DNA of 64,000 nucleotides from NCBI GenBank assembly GCA_024234395.1, contig JACKOH010000002.1, positions 1,426,001-1,490,000 of the forward strand. Direction: 5' to 3'. The DNA comes from Pseudomonadales bacterium (GTDB lineage: Bacteria > Pseudomonadota > Gammaproteobacteria > Pseudomonadales > Pseudohongiellaceae). A model generated the notes under the pieces. That model worked only from the letters and a program-made list of their open reading frames with translations, was not told where the DNA came from and ran no database searches. Positions 1-9,300 of this stretch are shown piece by piece (the first letter of the stretch is position 1; every line of letters begins with the position of its first letter). The position numbers and the translations under genes were made by a program.

Positions 1-16
1 TTCGTCAATCGATGCA

Positions 17-1042
17 ATGGAGGTGGGGCAGGCGGGCCTGGATGATGGCTACGCCTATACCAAGGTGGCCTTACCGGACGGACGCCTCGTCGCAGTACCG
101 TCCCGGGCACGGATGGGATCTGCAGGTGTTACCTGGATCCGTGACGATGAACAAAAGATTTTCGAATACGAAACGGGCGGCACCGTGTATTCCGTCGGTG
201 CCGTTGATGGCGAATCCACTCAGTTCGATGAATACCCGGGTTCGGCATTGAACCGTGTGATCGTTCAGCATGCGTTGCAGCAGGCGGGCTTTTCGGGTCG
301 CTCCGTCCATGTGGTGACGGGGCTGCCGGTCTCGGCGTTTTATCGGAGCGATGGCGAGCAGCGTCGACAGGTGATCCAGGCGAAAACGAACAGCCTGAAA
401 TTGACTGTCGAACCCGTGGTGTCCCTCAAAGCACAGCAACGAATGCAAAAGGTGAGTATTGCGTTTCACGAAGTCATACCGGAAGCCCTGGCGGCCTGGT
501 ATGACTTCGTCATCGTTACGACCGAGGAGGGCGTGACCCTGGATGCAGATCGCGTCAACGCGCCTATTGCCATCGTCGATATCGGCGGGCGCACGACTGA
601 CTATGTCGTGGTTCAGGATCAGGGCATCGTGCACGGATCCTCGGGCTCGCTCAATGGTGGCATGTTGAACGTCAAACAGAGCGTGGCCAATGGCATACAG
701 AAACGCTTCGAACTCGGCGAACTGGGCGAGCAAAGCCTCAGTCGCGCAGTCGAAACGCATCGATTGCGACTGCATGGCAAAGATCACGATGTCTCAGCGA
801 TGGTGAAAGAGGCCAAGCGCGAGCTGGTCGAGCGGCTCTATACTGAAACGCGCCGCAAACTCGGCCTCGGCGTGGAGCTCGATCGGGTGCTGTTTGTGGG
901 TGGCGGTAGTGCCACCCTGGCCGGCGATATCGCCAACTGGTTTCCCAACCAAACCATTGCCGACCATGCGGCCTTTGCCAATGCGCGAGGGATGCTCAAA
1001 TACCTGCAATTCGTTTGCGACAGCCCGGCAAAGGCGGGGTAA
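17..1042 (+). CDS. ParM/StbA-like actin-type ATPase of the ICE
   Basis: Actin-fold plasmid-segregation ATPase, expected to form filaments that move or stabilise the element. Seen: an N-terminal phosphate-1 type motif GLDDGYAYTK at residues 7-16, a phosphate-2 motif VDIGGRTTDYVVV near residue 188, and an adenosine motif VLFVGGGSATLAGDI near residue 294. This is the ParM/Hsp70/actin arrangement at normal ParM length. The frame stays open upstream to the window edge (five more codons) and there is no clear ribosome site before the ATG at 17, so the true start may lie outside the window. The next genes (DUF3577, RadC-like) are typical ICE maintenance genes, which supports a stability role. No ParR-like partner is visible within the window. 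Confidence 0.8.
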   Translation: MEVGQAGLDDGYAYTKVALPDGRLVAVPSRARMGSAGVTWIRDDEQKIFEYETGGTVYSVGAVDGESTQFDEYPGSALNRVIVQHALQQAGFSGRSVHVVTGLPVSAFYRSDGEQRRQVIQAKTNSLKLTVEPVVSLKAQQRMQKVSIAFHEVIPEALAAWYDFVIVTTEEGVTLDADRVNAPIAIVDIGGRTTDYVVVQDQGIVHGSSGSLNGGMLNVKQSVANGIQKRFELGELGEQSLSRAVETHRLRLHGKDHDVSAMVKEAKRELVERLYTETRRKLGLGVELDRVLFVGGGSATLAGDIANWFPNQTIADHAAFANARGMLKYLQFVCDSPAKAG

Positions 1043-1239
1043 CGACTTTGTACGTGGCCACTGCGGTCTCAGTGGCAAAGAAGATGTCAGCGGATTGTGC
1101 AATTGACGTCGCGGATTTTCCGTCAATCCAGTGTCAGGGCCTGCCCTGATTTTACTCACCCTGCTGGGAACACGATCCCGCCAGGGTATCGCGGTCTCCG
1201 GCAATTCATTTTTTTTACTGTGTTCAAGGAGACTGTGTT

Positions 1240-1668
1240 ATGACCAGTAGACAAACTACCGCTGAAAAACCGAAGTATTTCGATCTTGATATCCACGGCA
1301 TCGGTTACCTCAACCGGGTTCGCGAAGTCACACCGGAGAATGGCATTCCTTTTCTCAGTGTCACCATCGCGGCGCTACGAGGACCGGCCGACAACGTCCA
1401 GCACACCCATTTCGAGTGTGTTGTGGTCGGTGAAGAGGCAAAGGATCTGGTGCGCCAGCTGATGCCGGCAGTGGAAGCTGACCTCAAAGTACTGGTGGGT
1501 TTTCACCTCAGTGATTTGCAAGCCGAGACATTCACCTTCAAAAACGGGGATCGAACCGGTACGACAGGTATCAGCCTGAAGTCCCGGTTACTCCGGTTCC
1601 ACTGGATCAAAGTCGAAGGCCAGCCATTTCCGGCCCCTTCGTCTGAGAGCCGCGACGCCGTCGCCTGA
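1240..1668 (+). CDS. STY4534-family ICE replication protein (DUF3577)
   Basis: Small conserved ICE protein of the STY4534/DUF3577 family, named as an ICE replication protein from its co-occurrence with element replication genes; no biochemical role is established. Seen: 142 residues with a compact beta-rich core, including DLDIHGIGYLNRVREV near the N-terminus, which is typical of the family and suggests a single-strand-binding type fold. The ATG follows a good AAGGAG ribosome site. A hairpin lies just after the stop. It sits between the ParM-like and RadC-like genes as in related ICEs. Confidence 0.75.
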   Translation: MTSRQTTAEKPKYFDLDIHGIGYLNRVREVTPENGIPFLSVTIAALRGPADNVQHTHFECVVVGEEAKDLVRQLMPAVEADLKVLVGFHLSDLQAETFTFKNGDRTGTTGISLKSRLLRFHWIKVEGQPFPAPSSESRDAVA

Positions 1669-1679
1669 CGGCAACTACT

Positions 1680-1701
1680 GACCGCATCCCCCGGTGCGGT
1701 C
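1680..1701 (+). terminator. hairpin after the DUF3577 gene
   Basis: Seven-bp stem GACCGCA/TGCGGTC with a C-rich loop, 12 bases after the stop codon, followed by a weak CTCTTTC tract. It could be a weak terminator or an mRNA-stabilising hairpin. Confidence 0.4.
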
Positions 1702-1772
1702 ACTCTTTCAACCCAGCGAGGGAATCTTTCCCTTGCCGGGTGGGTTTCCTCGATTCTTCAAGGAGACCGCCC

Positions 1773-2288
1773 ATGGCTTCCAAGTCCTCACCGTCAAAGG
1801 TGCATCCTAAAAACCGTTTTGCGGCGATTCGCGTGGCGTCGTTGAACGATCCTGAAAAACGCTCGCTGTTGGAGCTGGCCTTCGCGGTATTGAAGGACCT
1901 GCACCAGCCGGGTGTCGAACTGCCAAGTCCCGACCACACGCGTGATTATTTGCGGATGTTGTTGGCTGAACGCAAAGCAGAGGTCTTTGGTTGTTTGTTC
2001 CTGGATAACCGGCATCGCGTCATCGAGGTCGCCGAGTTGTTTCAGGGAACCATCGATGGTGCGTCGGTGTACCCTCGTGTGGTGGTGCAACAGGCACTGA
2101 GCCTCAACGCGGCCGCGGTGATGTTTTTTCATAATCACCCGAGTGGCGTCGCCGAGCCCAGCAATGCGGACGAAGCGATCACCCGAAGGCTGAAAGACGC
2201 GTTGACACTCGTTGACATCCGCGTACTGGACCACTTTGTAGTCACAGTAGGTGAGTCGGTGTCGTTTGCCGAACGTGGATTACTGTAG
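1773..2288 (+). CDS. RadC-like JAB-domain protein
   Basis: 171-residue protein of the RadC family, a JAMM/MPN fold often carried by ICEs and genomic islands. Despite the name, a DNA-repair role is not established. Seen: the full JAMM signature HNHPSGVAEPSNADE (H-x-H, then S and D) near residue 125, preceded by VVQQALSLNAAAVMFF. The start at 1773 is chosen because AAGGAG lies just upstream; a frame-open ATG at 1740 has no ribosome site. Accessory RadC copies commonly lie next to STY4534 genes, as here. The metal ligands are intact, so it is probably an active metallopeptidase-like protein, but its substrate is unknown. Confidence 0.8.
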   Translation: MASKSSPSKVHPKNRFAAIRVASLNDPEKRSLLELAFAVLKDLHQPGVELPSPDHTRDYLRMLLAERKAEVFGCLFLDNRHRVIEVAELFQGTIDGASVYPRVVVQQALSLNAAAVMFFHNHPSGVAEPSNADEAITRRLKDALTLVDIRVLDHFVVTVGESVSFAERGLL

Positions 2289-2300
2289 TACCTAACTCAA

Positions 2301-2330
2301 CCCATTGGGGAGTCCCTGCTTCCCAATGGG
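2301..2330 (+). terminator. 9-bp perfect hairpin between the radC-like and DUF6573-like genes
   Basis: Perfect inverted repeat CCCATTGGG/CCCAATGGG with a 12-base loop, starting 12 bases after the RadC-like stop. No T tract follows, so it may be an attenuator or processing site rather than a strong terminator. Confidence 0.4.
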
Positions 2331-2379
2331 AAGGAGGTGCTCCCTGAGTTTCTTATTCATTTCTCCAGGGAGAACCCTT

Positions 2380-2805
2380 ATGAAAAATTCAGAAAACAAA
2401 ACGTTGGAGGACGTCTTTGGTCCTGTGATCGCCAGCTACAGCCGTGCACAGGCGATTGATGACGGCGTGCTGATCGATGTCACTTCAATGGCGCGAGAAG
2501 CCGGTTTCAAGTGGCCGGTCGCACTGACGCACGCTGCGTGGTGTGATTGTGTTGCCTGGACCGAGCGGGATGACCACCTTCAGGTCTACCAGGATGAGTC
2601 TGGCCGGTTGTGGGATGTACTGTTCATGGCGAGTTACGCCGTTCGAGCGGCTACAACTCCGGGAGATCGTTTACGATTCTCGTTGTATCGCGTACCGAAA
2701 GACGGGCAATCCACCGAAGCGCAGGAGGTCAGCTTGCAACTGATGGTCGGTCCCGGTGACGCCGGCGAACCGGTCGTCACGATCCTGCTGCCGAATGAAG
2801 ATTAA
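2380..2805 (+). CDS. DUF6573-like ICE protein
   Basis: Soluble 141-residue protein of unknown function, resembling the DUF6573 family found on plasmids and ICEs. Seen: an acidic N-terminus followed by IASYSRAQAIDDGVLIDV and a Trp-rich middle (FKWPVALTHAAWCDCVAW, GRLWDVLFMASYAVR), a pattern I recognise from that family. The start at 2380 fits a CAGGGAGAA ribosome site; a frame-open start 25 codons upstream lies inside the intergenic hairpin and is rejected. It closes the maintenance block, and everything up to 16 kb downstream is accessory DNA. Confidence 0.6.
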   Translation: MKNSENKTLEDVFGPVIASYSRAQAIDDGVLIDVTSMAREAGFKWPVALTHAAWCDCVAWTERDDHLQVYQDESGRLWDVLFMASYAVRAATTPGDRLRFSLYRVPKDGQSTEAQEVSLQLMVGPGDAGEPVVTILLPNED

Positions 2806-2948
2806 TAGCGCCGACGAAAATCGGCTCCTTGCCCTGGCCACTTGGGATAAAGTGGCACTTCCTTTTCCGGCCATTTCGGCCATTATGGTGAATCCTGCTG
2901 CAACCGAATTAGCTCCGGTAGAGATGTAAAATTGGGAGATGACAAAGC

Positions 2949-3119
2949 AAGCACGCGCACTTCGACCGAACCCAGCGCAAGCTGATCCGCGAAGTCCGCA
3001 ACGAAGGGGCGAGCGTGACCATCACCGGTGACAACGACCAGTCCGCCGGGGCGGGGCTCATCAGAATGATAAGCCATCTGGCACCGCGGCTGGCGGGGCA
3101 AGCATCTTGTCGTGGATGA
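2949..3119 (+). pseudogene. unidentified gene remnant
   Basis: A frame of about 56 codons with strong coding character (FDRTQRKLIREVRN followed by EGASVTITGDNDQ) that begins with no start codon and is closed by a stop at 3117. Upstream stops in the same frame show that the 5' part is gone. I do not recognise the parent family. It is probably debris of an ICE gene broken by the IS insertions that follow. Confidence 0.3.
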
Positions 3120-3252
3120 AGAGCAGTATCAGGCGCTGGTCCAGGGACTGCTGTGACAACGTCTGGGGAAGGCGGGTGTCATCCGCGCTTTGTAGTGTAA
3201 CTGACAGCACGATAGGATCGCACGGGCAGGCCATTAATGGCATTCTTAGTCC

Positions 3253-3535
3253 ATGTCGCAGCTTGACGTCAGAAAGCTTGATGCAGACCATTTACGCGCC
3301 TCTACCGCCTCGTTGCTGTAACGCCTTTCCGAGCAAGAGAAGACGCTTCAGCAATGCATCGAACACAACAATCGTCTCACCCATCGCAACCGTTCTCTAG
3401 AAAAACACAACGAAAAACAGACTCACGAAATTGCGTTAATCAAGCGCAATCGTTTCGGCAAGCGCTGTTAATAATGGATCGTTCTACAACATACTCTTCT
3501 GGATGACATCGCCGATGTCGACGTGGGATATCCAA
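3253..3535 (+). pseudogene. IS66-family transposase (TnpC) N-terminal remnant
   Basis: From the ATG at 3253 the frame reads like the N-terminal zipper of IS66 TnpC: MSQLDVRKLDADHLRAST, stop, RLSEQEKTLQQCIEHNNRL, then EIALIKRNRFGKR, two stops, and LLDDIADVD. The last two pieces match the conserved blocks ALLKRHRFGKRSEQ and SLLDDLIDADIAA of IS66 transposases. Three in-frame stops and the missing DDE domain show a dead fragment. Confidence 0.7.
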
Positions 3536-3690
3536 ATAGGAACCAATTGTAAAAATATGCGCAGGTGAGCTGAATTCGCAATTTAGTATGGACCAAATGT
3601 CTTAGTGACGCGTTCGTCAAATTGCCATCCGACAGGAAGAGTGATATCGGGACCTGTTGCGATTGGGTAAGCCACTTTGCGGCGGGTTCA

Positions 3691-3945
3691 TTATTCTTGC
3701 TTGACCTCGTCTAATTTTTTAAGTCGGCTTAGTTCGTGCTTTAACTGAATGTTTTCCAATAGCACCTCGTGGAGGGTAATGGATCTCTCCTGGTTTTGGG
3801 CTTTCTGATGCTCCACCAGCCAGGCGTTTACGTAGTCGAGCGGCACATCAAGTCGTTTAGAAACCTCTTTTGCTGAGTATCCAAACTCGATCACTTGCTT
3901 TACCGCTTGCTTGCTAAATTCTGGAGAGTACCGATTCCACGACAT
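3691..3945 (-). pseudogene. orphan IS3-family OrfA (HTH transposase subunit)
   Basis: 84-residue helix-turn-helix protein starting at MSWNRYSPEFSKQAVKQVIE, with EVSKRLDVPLDYVNAWL as recognition helix and a C-terminal leucine zipper (LHEVLLENIQLKHELSRLKK). This is the standard IS3 OrfA layout. The start at 3945 is the usual family start, although the frame is open further upstream. No OrfB (DDE domain) follows in the transcription direction, so the element is incomplete and the gene is listed as a remnant. It may still make a DNA-binding protein. Confidence 0.7.
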
Positions 3946-4457
3946 GAAATACCTCGAAAATGGCGATAATCCAGCCGTTGTTTCTTTGGTACGACTAGGA
4001 CTGACAAACATGCTATCGGCCCGGATCCGATGAGCATGATTTCTTCAGTAGTTTTGAGTGAATTAGCGAGTAAGAACGCCAAGTTAGGAGAATTTGTCTG
4101 AATGTGCCCTACAAATACGTTATTGATAACCCACAAAAACGATGAGAAGATACCCGGCATATACAGGGGTATTTCCTGGTGTGGAAAGACTGTGTTGGTT
4201 GGTTTCTCCGAACTCACACAGTCGCAGTATTCTAGAATCCTGGTCCTTTCACCGTTTTGCGAAAGCTAGAGCATTCCGGGCCGATCGCTTCCTAGACTCT
4301 TCCTCGTCTTATCCTTCTTAGCAAAGCTGTGCCCCTACAGACAGACTTTGCCTCATCCAACAGAGACCCCGTGAGCGAGAACTGCGGTTCGAGCGACGGC
4401 CGAGTATCGCCTACAGAAAACCGCCCCTGAAATCAGGAGCGGGAAGGAGAGTCCGAC
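3946..4457. other. gene-free stretch between IS debris and the secreted-protein genes
   Basis: No convincing coding frame. A 105-codon reverse frame here has no family resemblance and no ribosome site. The last part (about 4380-4457) is the leader of the following gene, with GGGAAGGAG directly before its ATG. Confidence 0.5.
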
Positions 4458-5174
4458 ATGTCAACAAGAGTAGCAGTCAGAATGATTCACTCCACCTACG
4501 CCAACTTGTTCATTTTATTGGTGTTGTCATTGCCTCAGTGGGTCATGGCGCAGGGTATCTTTTCTGAGCTCGCTTATGATGAAGCCTACATCCGCAGCAA
4601 GATCGAACAGTATTCGGTAAGCGTTGACTCGCTTTCAGGATCTGCTCAGATCCCTCAGAACATCTATTACCAATTGGTATTCCGGGAGATTCTGTCGGAC
4701 TCGTACCTGCTGGCGGAACTATCCGAAGCTGATACGCAGATCGTTCAGAATCTCCCGGCTCATGAAGACAGCTCCTTCTTGGAACGGGACCATGTGGAAC
4801 TGATTGCGATGTGCCTGGAGCTAGCAGACAGTGAGGGTGGGGCGACATCCGTTCAGCTGGCGGCGGATCGATTCGATAGTGCCAGAGCGCGCCGTGAACA
4901 GGATTTGGATGCTCATTACGCCCAGGTGATTGAGGCGCTTTCCCCGGACGGGAGGTCGCTCGTTTCAGACCTCTTCACGGAGTTCACTGCTACCAAGAAC
5001 ATTGCGTATTCCACTTTCGACATGAGCGGTTTGGCGGCCGATGAGCCTGAAATCGCTCACGCGATCCTACTCAACGGGTGCGTCAACTTCGAAAGCCAAA
5101 TAGCTGATTACACGCCCAAGACAGTCAAACTTCGTGATCAACTCTATACGGCGCAGGCTCCTGACAGCCACTAA
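4458..5174 (+). CDS. secreted protein of unknown function
   Basis: 238 residues. An N-terminal signal peptide (hydrophobic FILLVLSLPQWVMA, cleavage likely after MAQ around residue 33) sends it to the periplasm or beyond. The mature part is acidic and largely helical (RARREQDLDAHYAQVIEAL, LLAELSEADTQIVQNL) and has two Cys residues. I recognise no family. A strong GGAAGGAG site precedes the ATG. It is followed after 43 bases by another secreted protein and then by the RHS gene, all in the same direction, so the three may form one transcription unit. Confidence 0.6.
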   Translation: MSTRVAVRMIHSTYANLFILLVLSLPQWVMAQGIFSELAYDEAYIRSKIEQYSVSVDSLSGSAQIPQNIYYQLVFREILSDSYLLAELSEADTQIVQNLPAHEDSSFLERDHVELIAMCLELADSEGGATSVQLAADRFDSARARREQDLDAHYAQVIEALSPDGRSLVSDLFTEFTATKNIAYSTFDMSGLAADEPEIAHAILLNGCVNFESQIADYTPKTVKLRDQLYTAQAPDSH

Positions 5175-5217
5175 GTCTTTGCACCGATTCCCTTCTATTA
5201 ATTACAGGAGCCTCAAC

Positions 5218-6315
5218 GTGTTCAAGAAAACTCTCGCCATCGTGCTCTTTTTCGTGGGATCCAGTTCGGCTTCTGCATTGACCTCGATCTGTAGCGGTGA
5301 AGTGTTGCCACTGACTGGCCTGACTACGCTCAAACATGAAGCCTCGTGGAGTTATTACGACAATTGGTTTTACAACATGTTTGTGGAAATCTCGTCAGAA
5401 GTTGAGGGGTCAGTTTCTACTGCTGCTGCAGACGAAGTACAAATGAAAGAGGGTGGTAGTGTCCTGCACTTTCTGGACAGCCCGCCGGATGGAAGCTATG
5501 CGATTCGCGGTTCGGTCCAAATTGGTTATCCCCTTCCTTGGGGTTTCGATGGTTACTACGGGATCGAGTGCCCGCCATGGATTGGTGACCTTGCCAATGC
5601 CGACATAACAGAAACCAATTTGTCAGAGCCCCCGTCCTTGAAGGTGGTGACTAGTGGTGTGCAGTTAGTCTCTGGTGCCTCTATTGAATGCCCTGTGGGC
5701 GAGGGATCTGGATGTCTTTTAGAAAGCCAAAGCAGCGGCACTACCACTGTTGTTAGCGGAATTTCACCTGACCCTATTATCGTTAACGCTCGCGAATACC
5801 CACCAGAAATCACCATAGGAATTGTTGATTCAATGGACGATGAACACCTAACCGTACGCACATCGGTCGGTCGGTATGTCAAATATACATTGCCGACAGC
5901 ACTCTCTGTTTATCGGCAGACTAGAGTTGATCAAGTTGCTATTGGCGACGCGGATGTAGTTGGGTTGGTGTGGAGTAGCCCACTAGATACAGATACCGGC
6001 GCACTAATTGTCCGCATCTATCGGAATCCTCGTCAGCAAGAAATTAGTGCGAGTCAGGTGACCCTTCTCGCAAACAATCCCGGAATTGAACTGCGTAGTG
6101 CTGTCAGCGAAGTAGTGCGCAGTGGCGAGAGGAATCCTCGACTCGTTTATTCCCAGGAAACCACAACATTGTTGGTCCCTAGCGACGCAAGCCTGATGGT
6201 TGTTGAGCCCGTCTCACTAGAAGGAATAACGCCTCAATTGAACACAATTCGCGTCGTGGCACAGCCATCCGATGGGGAAATTCCCATCGCTCGAATTATC
6301 GAAATTCTCCAGTAG
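5218..6315 (+). CDS. secreted protein preceding the SpvB/RHS gene
   Basis: 365 residues from a GTG start at 5218 with AGGAG seven bases upstream; a frame-open ATG at 5134 lies inside the previous gene and has no ribosome site. Signal peptide FKKTLAIVLFFVGSSSASA, mature start about residue 22. The N-terminal half is rich in aromatic residues and Cys (SICSGEV, YYGIECPPW, SIECPVGEGSGCLL); the C-terminal half is beta-rich. No family is recognised. Its place 39 bases before the RHS gene suggests a helper in export or surface display of the RHS protein, which is an inference from position only. Confidence 0.6.
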   Translation: MFKKTLAIVLFFVGSSSASALTSICSGEVLPLTGLTTLKHEASWSYYDNWFYNMFVEISSEVEGSVSTAAADEVQMKEGGSVLHFLDSPPDGSYAIRGSVQIGYPLPWGFDGYYGIECPPWIGDLANADITETNLSEPPSLKVVTSGVQLVSGASIECPVGEGSGCLLESQSSGTTTVVSGISPDPIIVNAREYPPEITIGIVDSMDDEHLTVRTSVGRYVKYTLPTALSVYRQTRVDQVAIGDADVVGLVWSSPLDTDTGALIVRIYRNPRQQEISASQVTLLANNPGIELRSAVSEVVRSGERNPRLVYSQETTTLLVPSDASLMVVEPVSLEGITPQLNTIRVVAQPSDGEIPIARIIEILQ

Positions 6316-6354
6316 TCCATATAGACCGGCAGAATCCATATTCGGAGTAGACTC

Positions 6355-9300
6355 GTGACTAGATTAAACCTTAAAACAACCTTATTCATATTGACAGTTC
6401 TCGCTTGCCCTGGTGCGATTGCCCAGTTGATGAATCTCCCCGGTCAGTTTGGAGTAAGCGGTAGTGGTGCAGCCACCTATACAATCCCAATTCAGGTACC
6501 TCCCGGTACAGCGGGGATGCAACCTGAGCTCTCTCTTCGTTATTCCAGTCAAAATGGAAACGGAATCCTGGGCATGGGTTGGTCCCTGACCGGTTTACCC
6601 ACCATTCAGCGCTGCCCGCGTACAGAGGCACAGGACAGTGTCAAAGGGAGTGTCAATTTTGATGCCAATGATAGGTTTTGTCTGGACGGTCAACGTCTTG
6701 TGGCAATCAGTGGTACCTATGGCAGCAATAACACCGAATACCGCACTGAAATAGAGAGCTTCTCTAAAATAGTGTCTTACGGTACGGCGGGTACCGGTCC
6801 TCAGTATTTTAAGGTGTGGACCAAGTCTGGGCGAATCTTGGAAATTGGTAACAGCACAGATTCACGACGATTGACTGGGTCTACGGTAATCTCATGGCAC
6901 GTCAACAAAATTTCAGACAGAGCTGGGAATTACCAAGAAGTTACGTATCAAAATGGTATAAACGGGTCGATTTATCCAACACAGATTGACTACACGCTGA
7001 ACTCGGGTCTGACCGCTTATAACAAAGTCGAATTCGGCTACAGCACAACACGACCCGATCAGATCCCCACTTACCAAGCTGGCGCTCTGGTTAAAACCGT
7101 TGCTCTTCTTGAAACAATCAAAACCAAGGAAGGATCAAACCTAGTTCATGAATACCAAATATCTTACGAAACTGGCGCAAGCAAAGTTGTTGCCAATAGA
7201 ATCAGTGAGATAAAACTCTGTGATGGTGGAACGACCCAACAATGTCTTGCGGCCACTTCATTCACTTGGCCTACGCTTGATACTAATGATCCGGTGGATT
7301 TTTTAACACCCATTAATCAAAGCTCCTCGGGTATTGATCCAGGCATTTCCATTGGCGATTACAACGGCGATGGCCTTCCGGATTTTCTCCGTGAAATCGT
7401 CGAAGGTTATACCTCAAGCTCAACCGCAAAATACTGGATGAGCACTGAACCGGGCGCCTGGGAGTCTCAAACCAAGAACATTGAGCACACCGCACCGTCA
7501 GACCCTCAGGCTTCAACAGGTTTTCCGTTGGATTACTACACCCTGACGGGACATCCAGCAGATTTGGACGCTGATGGCTTTACCGACATGGTTATTGATG
7601 AGGAAGGTGTGTATTGGGACGATACCTACGAAGAGTGGTCGCCTGTTGCCTATGGGCCTTTACGCGAGTCGAGTAATACAAATGATGGAACCGGAGTGCA
7701 GGATATCGCCCAAAGCGGGAATGGGGGAGCTAACTCCCTCGCCTTACCGTTTGGTGATATGAACGGCGACGGCCGCGATGACCTGCTCTACCTCCGAGCT
7801 TCTCCCAATGGTGCTATTCCTTATTACAGCGATGGGGATGGGACATATACCGCCGGTTCTACGATCAGTGGGCTGTACTCCAGTGCCACTATTTACGCTG
7901 GCGATTTCAATGGTGATGGGTGTTTGGATATCCTGTCGCAGGGATCTTCCGACAAAATTTATTTTTCGTGCAATGCATCAGTCTCTTCTAGCACTGTTAC
8001 TGACTGGATAAGCTATGGCTACAAAATTGTGCCAGCCGACTACAATGGCGATGGTAATACGGACTTACTGATTACTGACCCAACATTAGGAACATCGCTT
8101 TTACTATCAGATGGCGAAGACTTCCTTACTCAAACCTGGGAAGGACCGACTGACTGGAAAAAGTACCAGATTCACACCGGGGACTTTAACGGTGATAAAA
8201 TGGCTGATGTTGCGCTGATTGCCGCATCAACTGCGGGTGGCAACTATGGTCCCACGACAACACACAAAATCTACCTGTCAGAAGGCATCGGGTTCGAAAG
8301 TAGTGCCGCAGAAACTATCTCCAACCCTTCGGAGGACGTCAATCTAGCTCGTGTTCATGATTTTAATGGTGACGGAGCAGCTGATCTCTGGATCAAAAAA
8401 GACAGCTCAAATTATCTGTATTTGACAGGCTACAGTCCAATGTTGATTGAGGAAATTGATGATGGACTCAACCAGTCTACAAGCATTTCCTATGATCGAT
8501 TGAATGACAATCGCACGACTGCAGATATCTACACGAAGGGAACGTCCACGAGTTATCCTGAGATCGATGTGATTGGCGCTCAGTACGTCGTCTCGGAGGT
8601 AGATTTGCCCAATGGGATCGGTGGAACCAATGAGTTCACTTACACCTACGAGGGAGCACGGTTTCATCAAAACGGCCGGGGATTGTTAGGCTTTGAGAAA
8701 CGCATTGTTAATGAACCCAACAATATCGTTACAACAACGACGTATGAGCAAGATTACCCGTATATTGGGCTGGTCAAGACCGAGACCCGAGTGTTTGACT
8801 CGACAACAGATAGAACTCTTCGGTCCATTACGAATACCTATGCCAATACCGCGTTGACTCCGTCGACTGGCGGTGATCGACGTTACGTGAAACTTGACGA
8901 GACACTTGTTGAGTCCGAAGATCTTGGTGGTTACGATTTTCCCGATGTCAAAACTGAATATACGTATGACAGCTACGGAAATGCTACTGATGTCGATGAG
9001 TCACTTATCGTGGGCACGACAACCGTCAGCTCAACGTCTACGGATAATACGTACACCAATGACACGACCAATTGGTTCATTGGGCAGCTCGATACCACAC
9101 AGACTGTTCATGCGGAATCCGGCGAGACAAGTATCACCAGAAAGGCAAGCTTTGATTACGACACATCAACCGGCTTGTTAACGCAAGAGGTTGTTGAGCC
9201 GGACGATGCAGCTCTTAAGCTCACCACAGACTATACCCGCGATGCTTTTGGGAATATCACTAAGCTTGAGCAATCGGGCGGTACATCGGGAGCAGGAACG

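Noticed and set aside
71..787. Long reverse frame opposite the ParM-like gene
   Set aside because: It mirrors the codons of the forward gene, which has clear actin-ATPase motifs. No ribosome site or family resemblance.
3900..4217. 105-codon reverse frame beside the IS3 orfA remnant
   Set aside because: Overlaps orfA in another frame, has no recognisable motif and no ribosome site.
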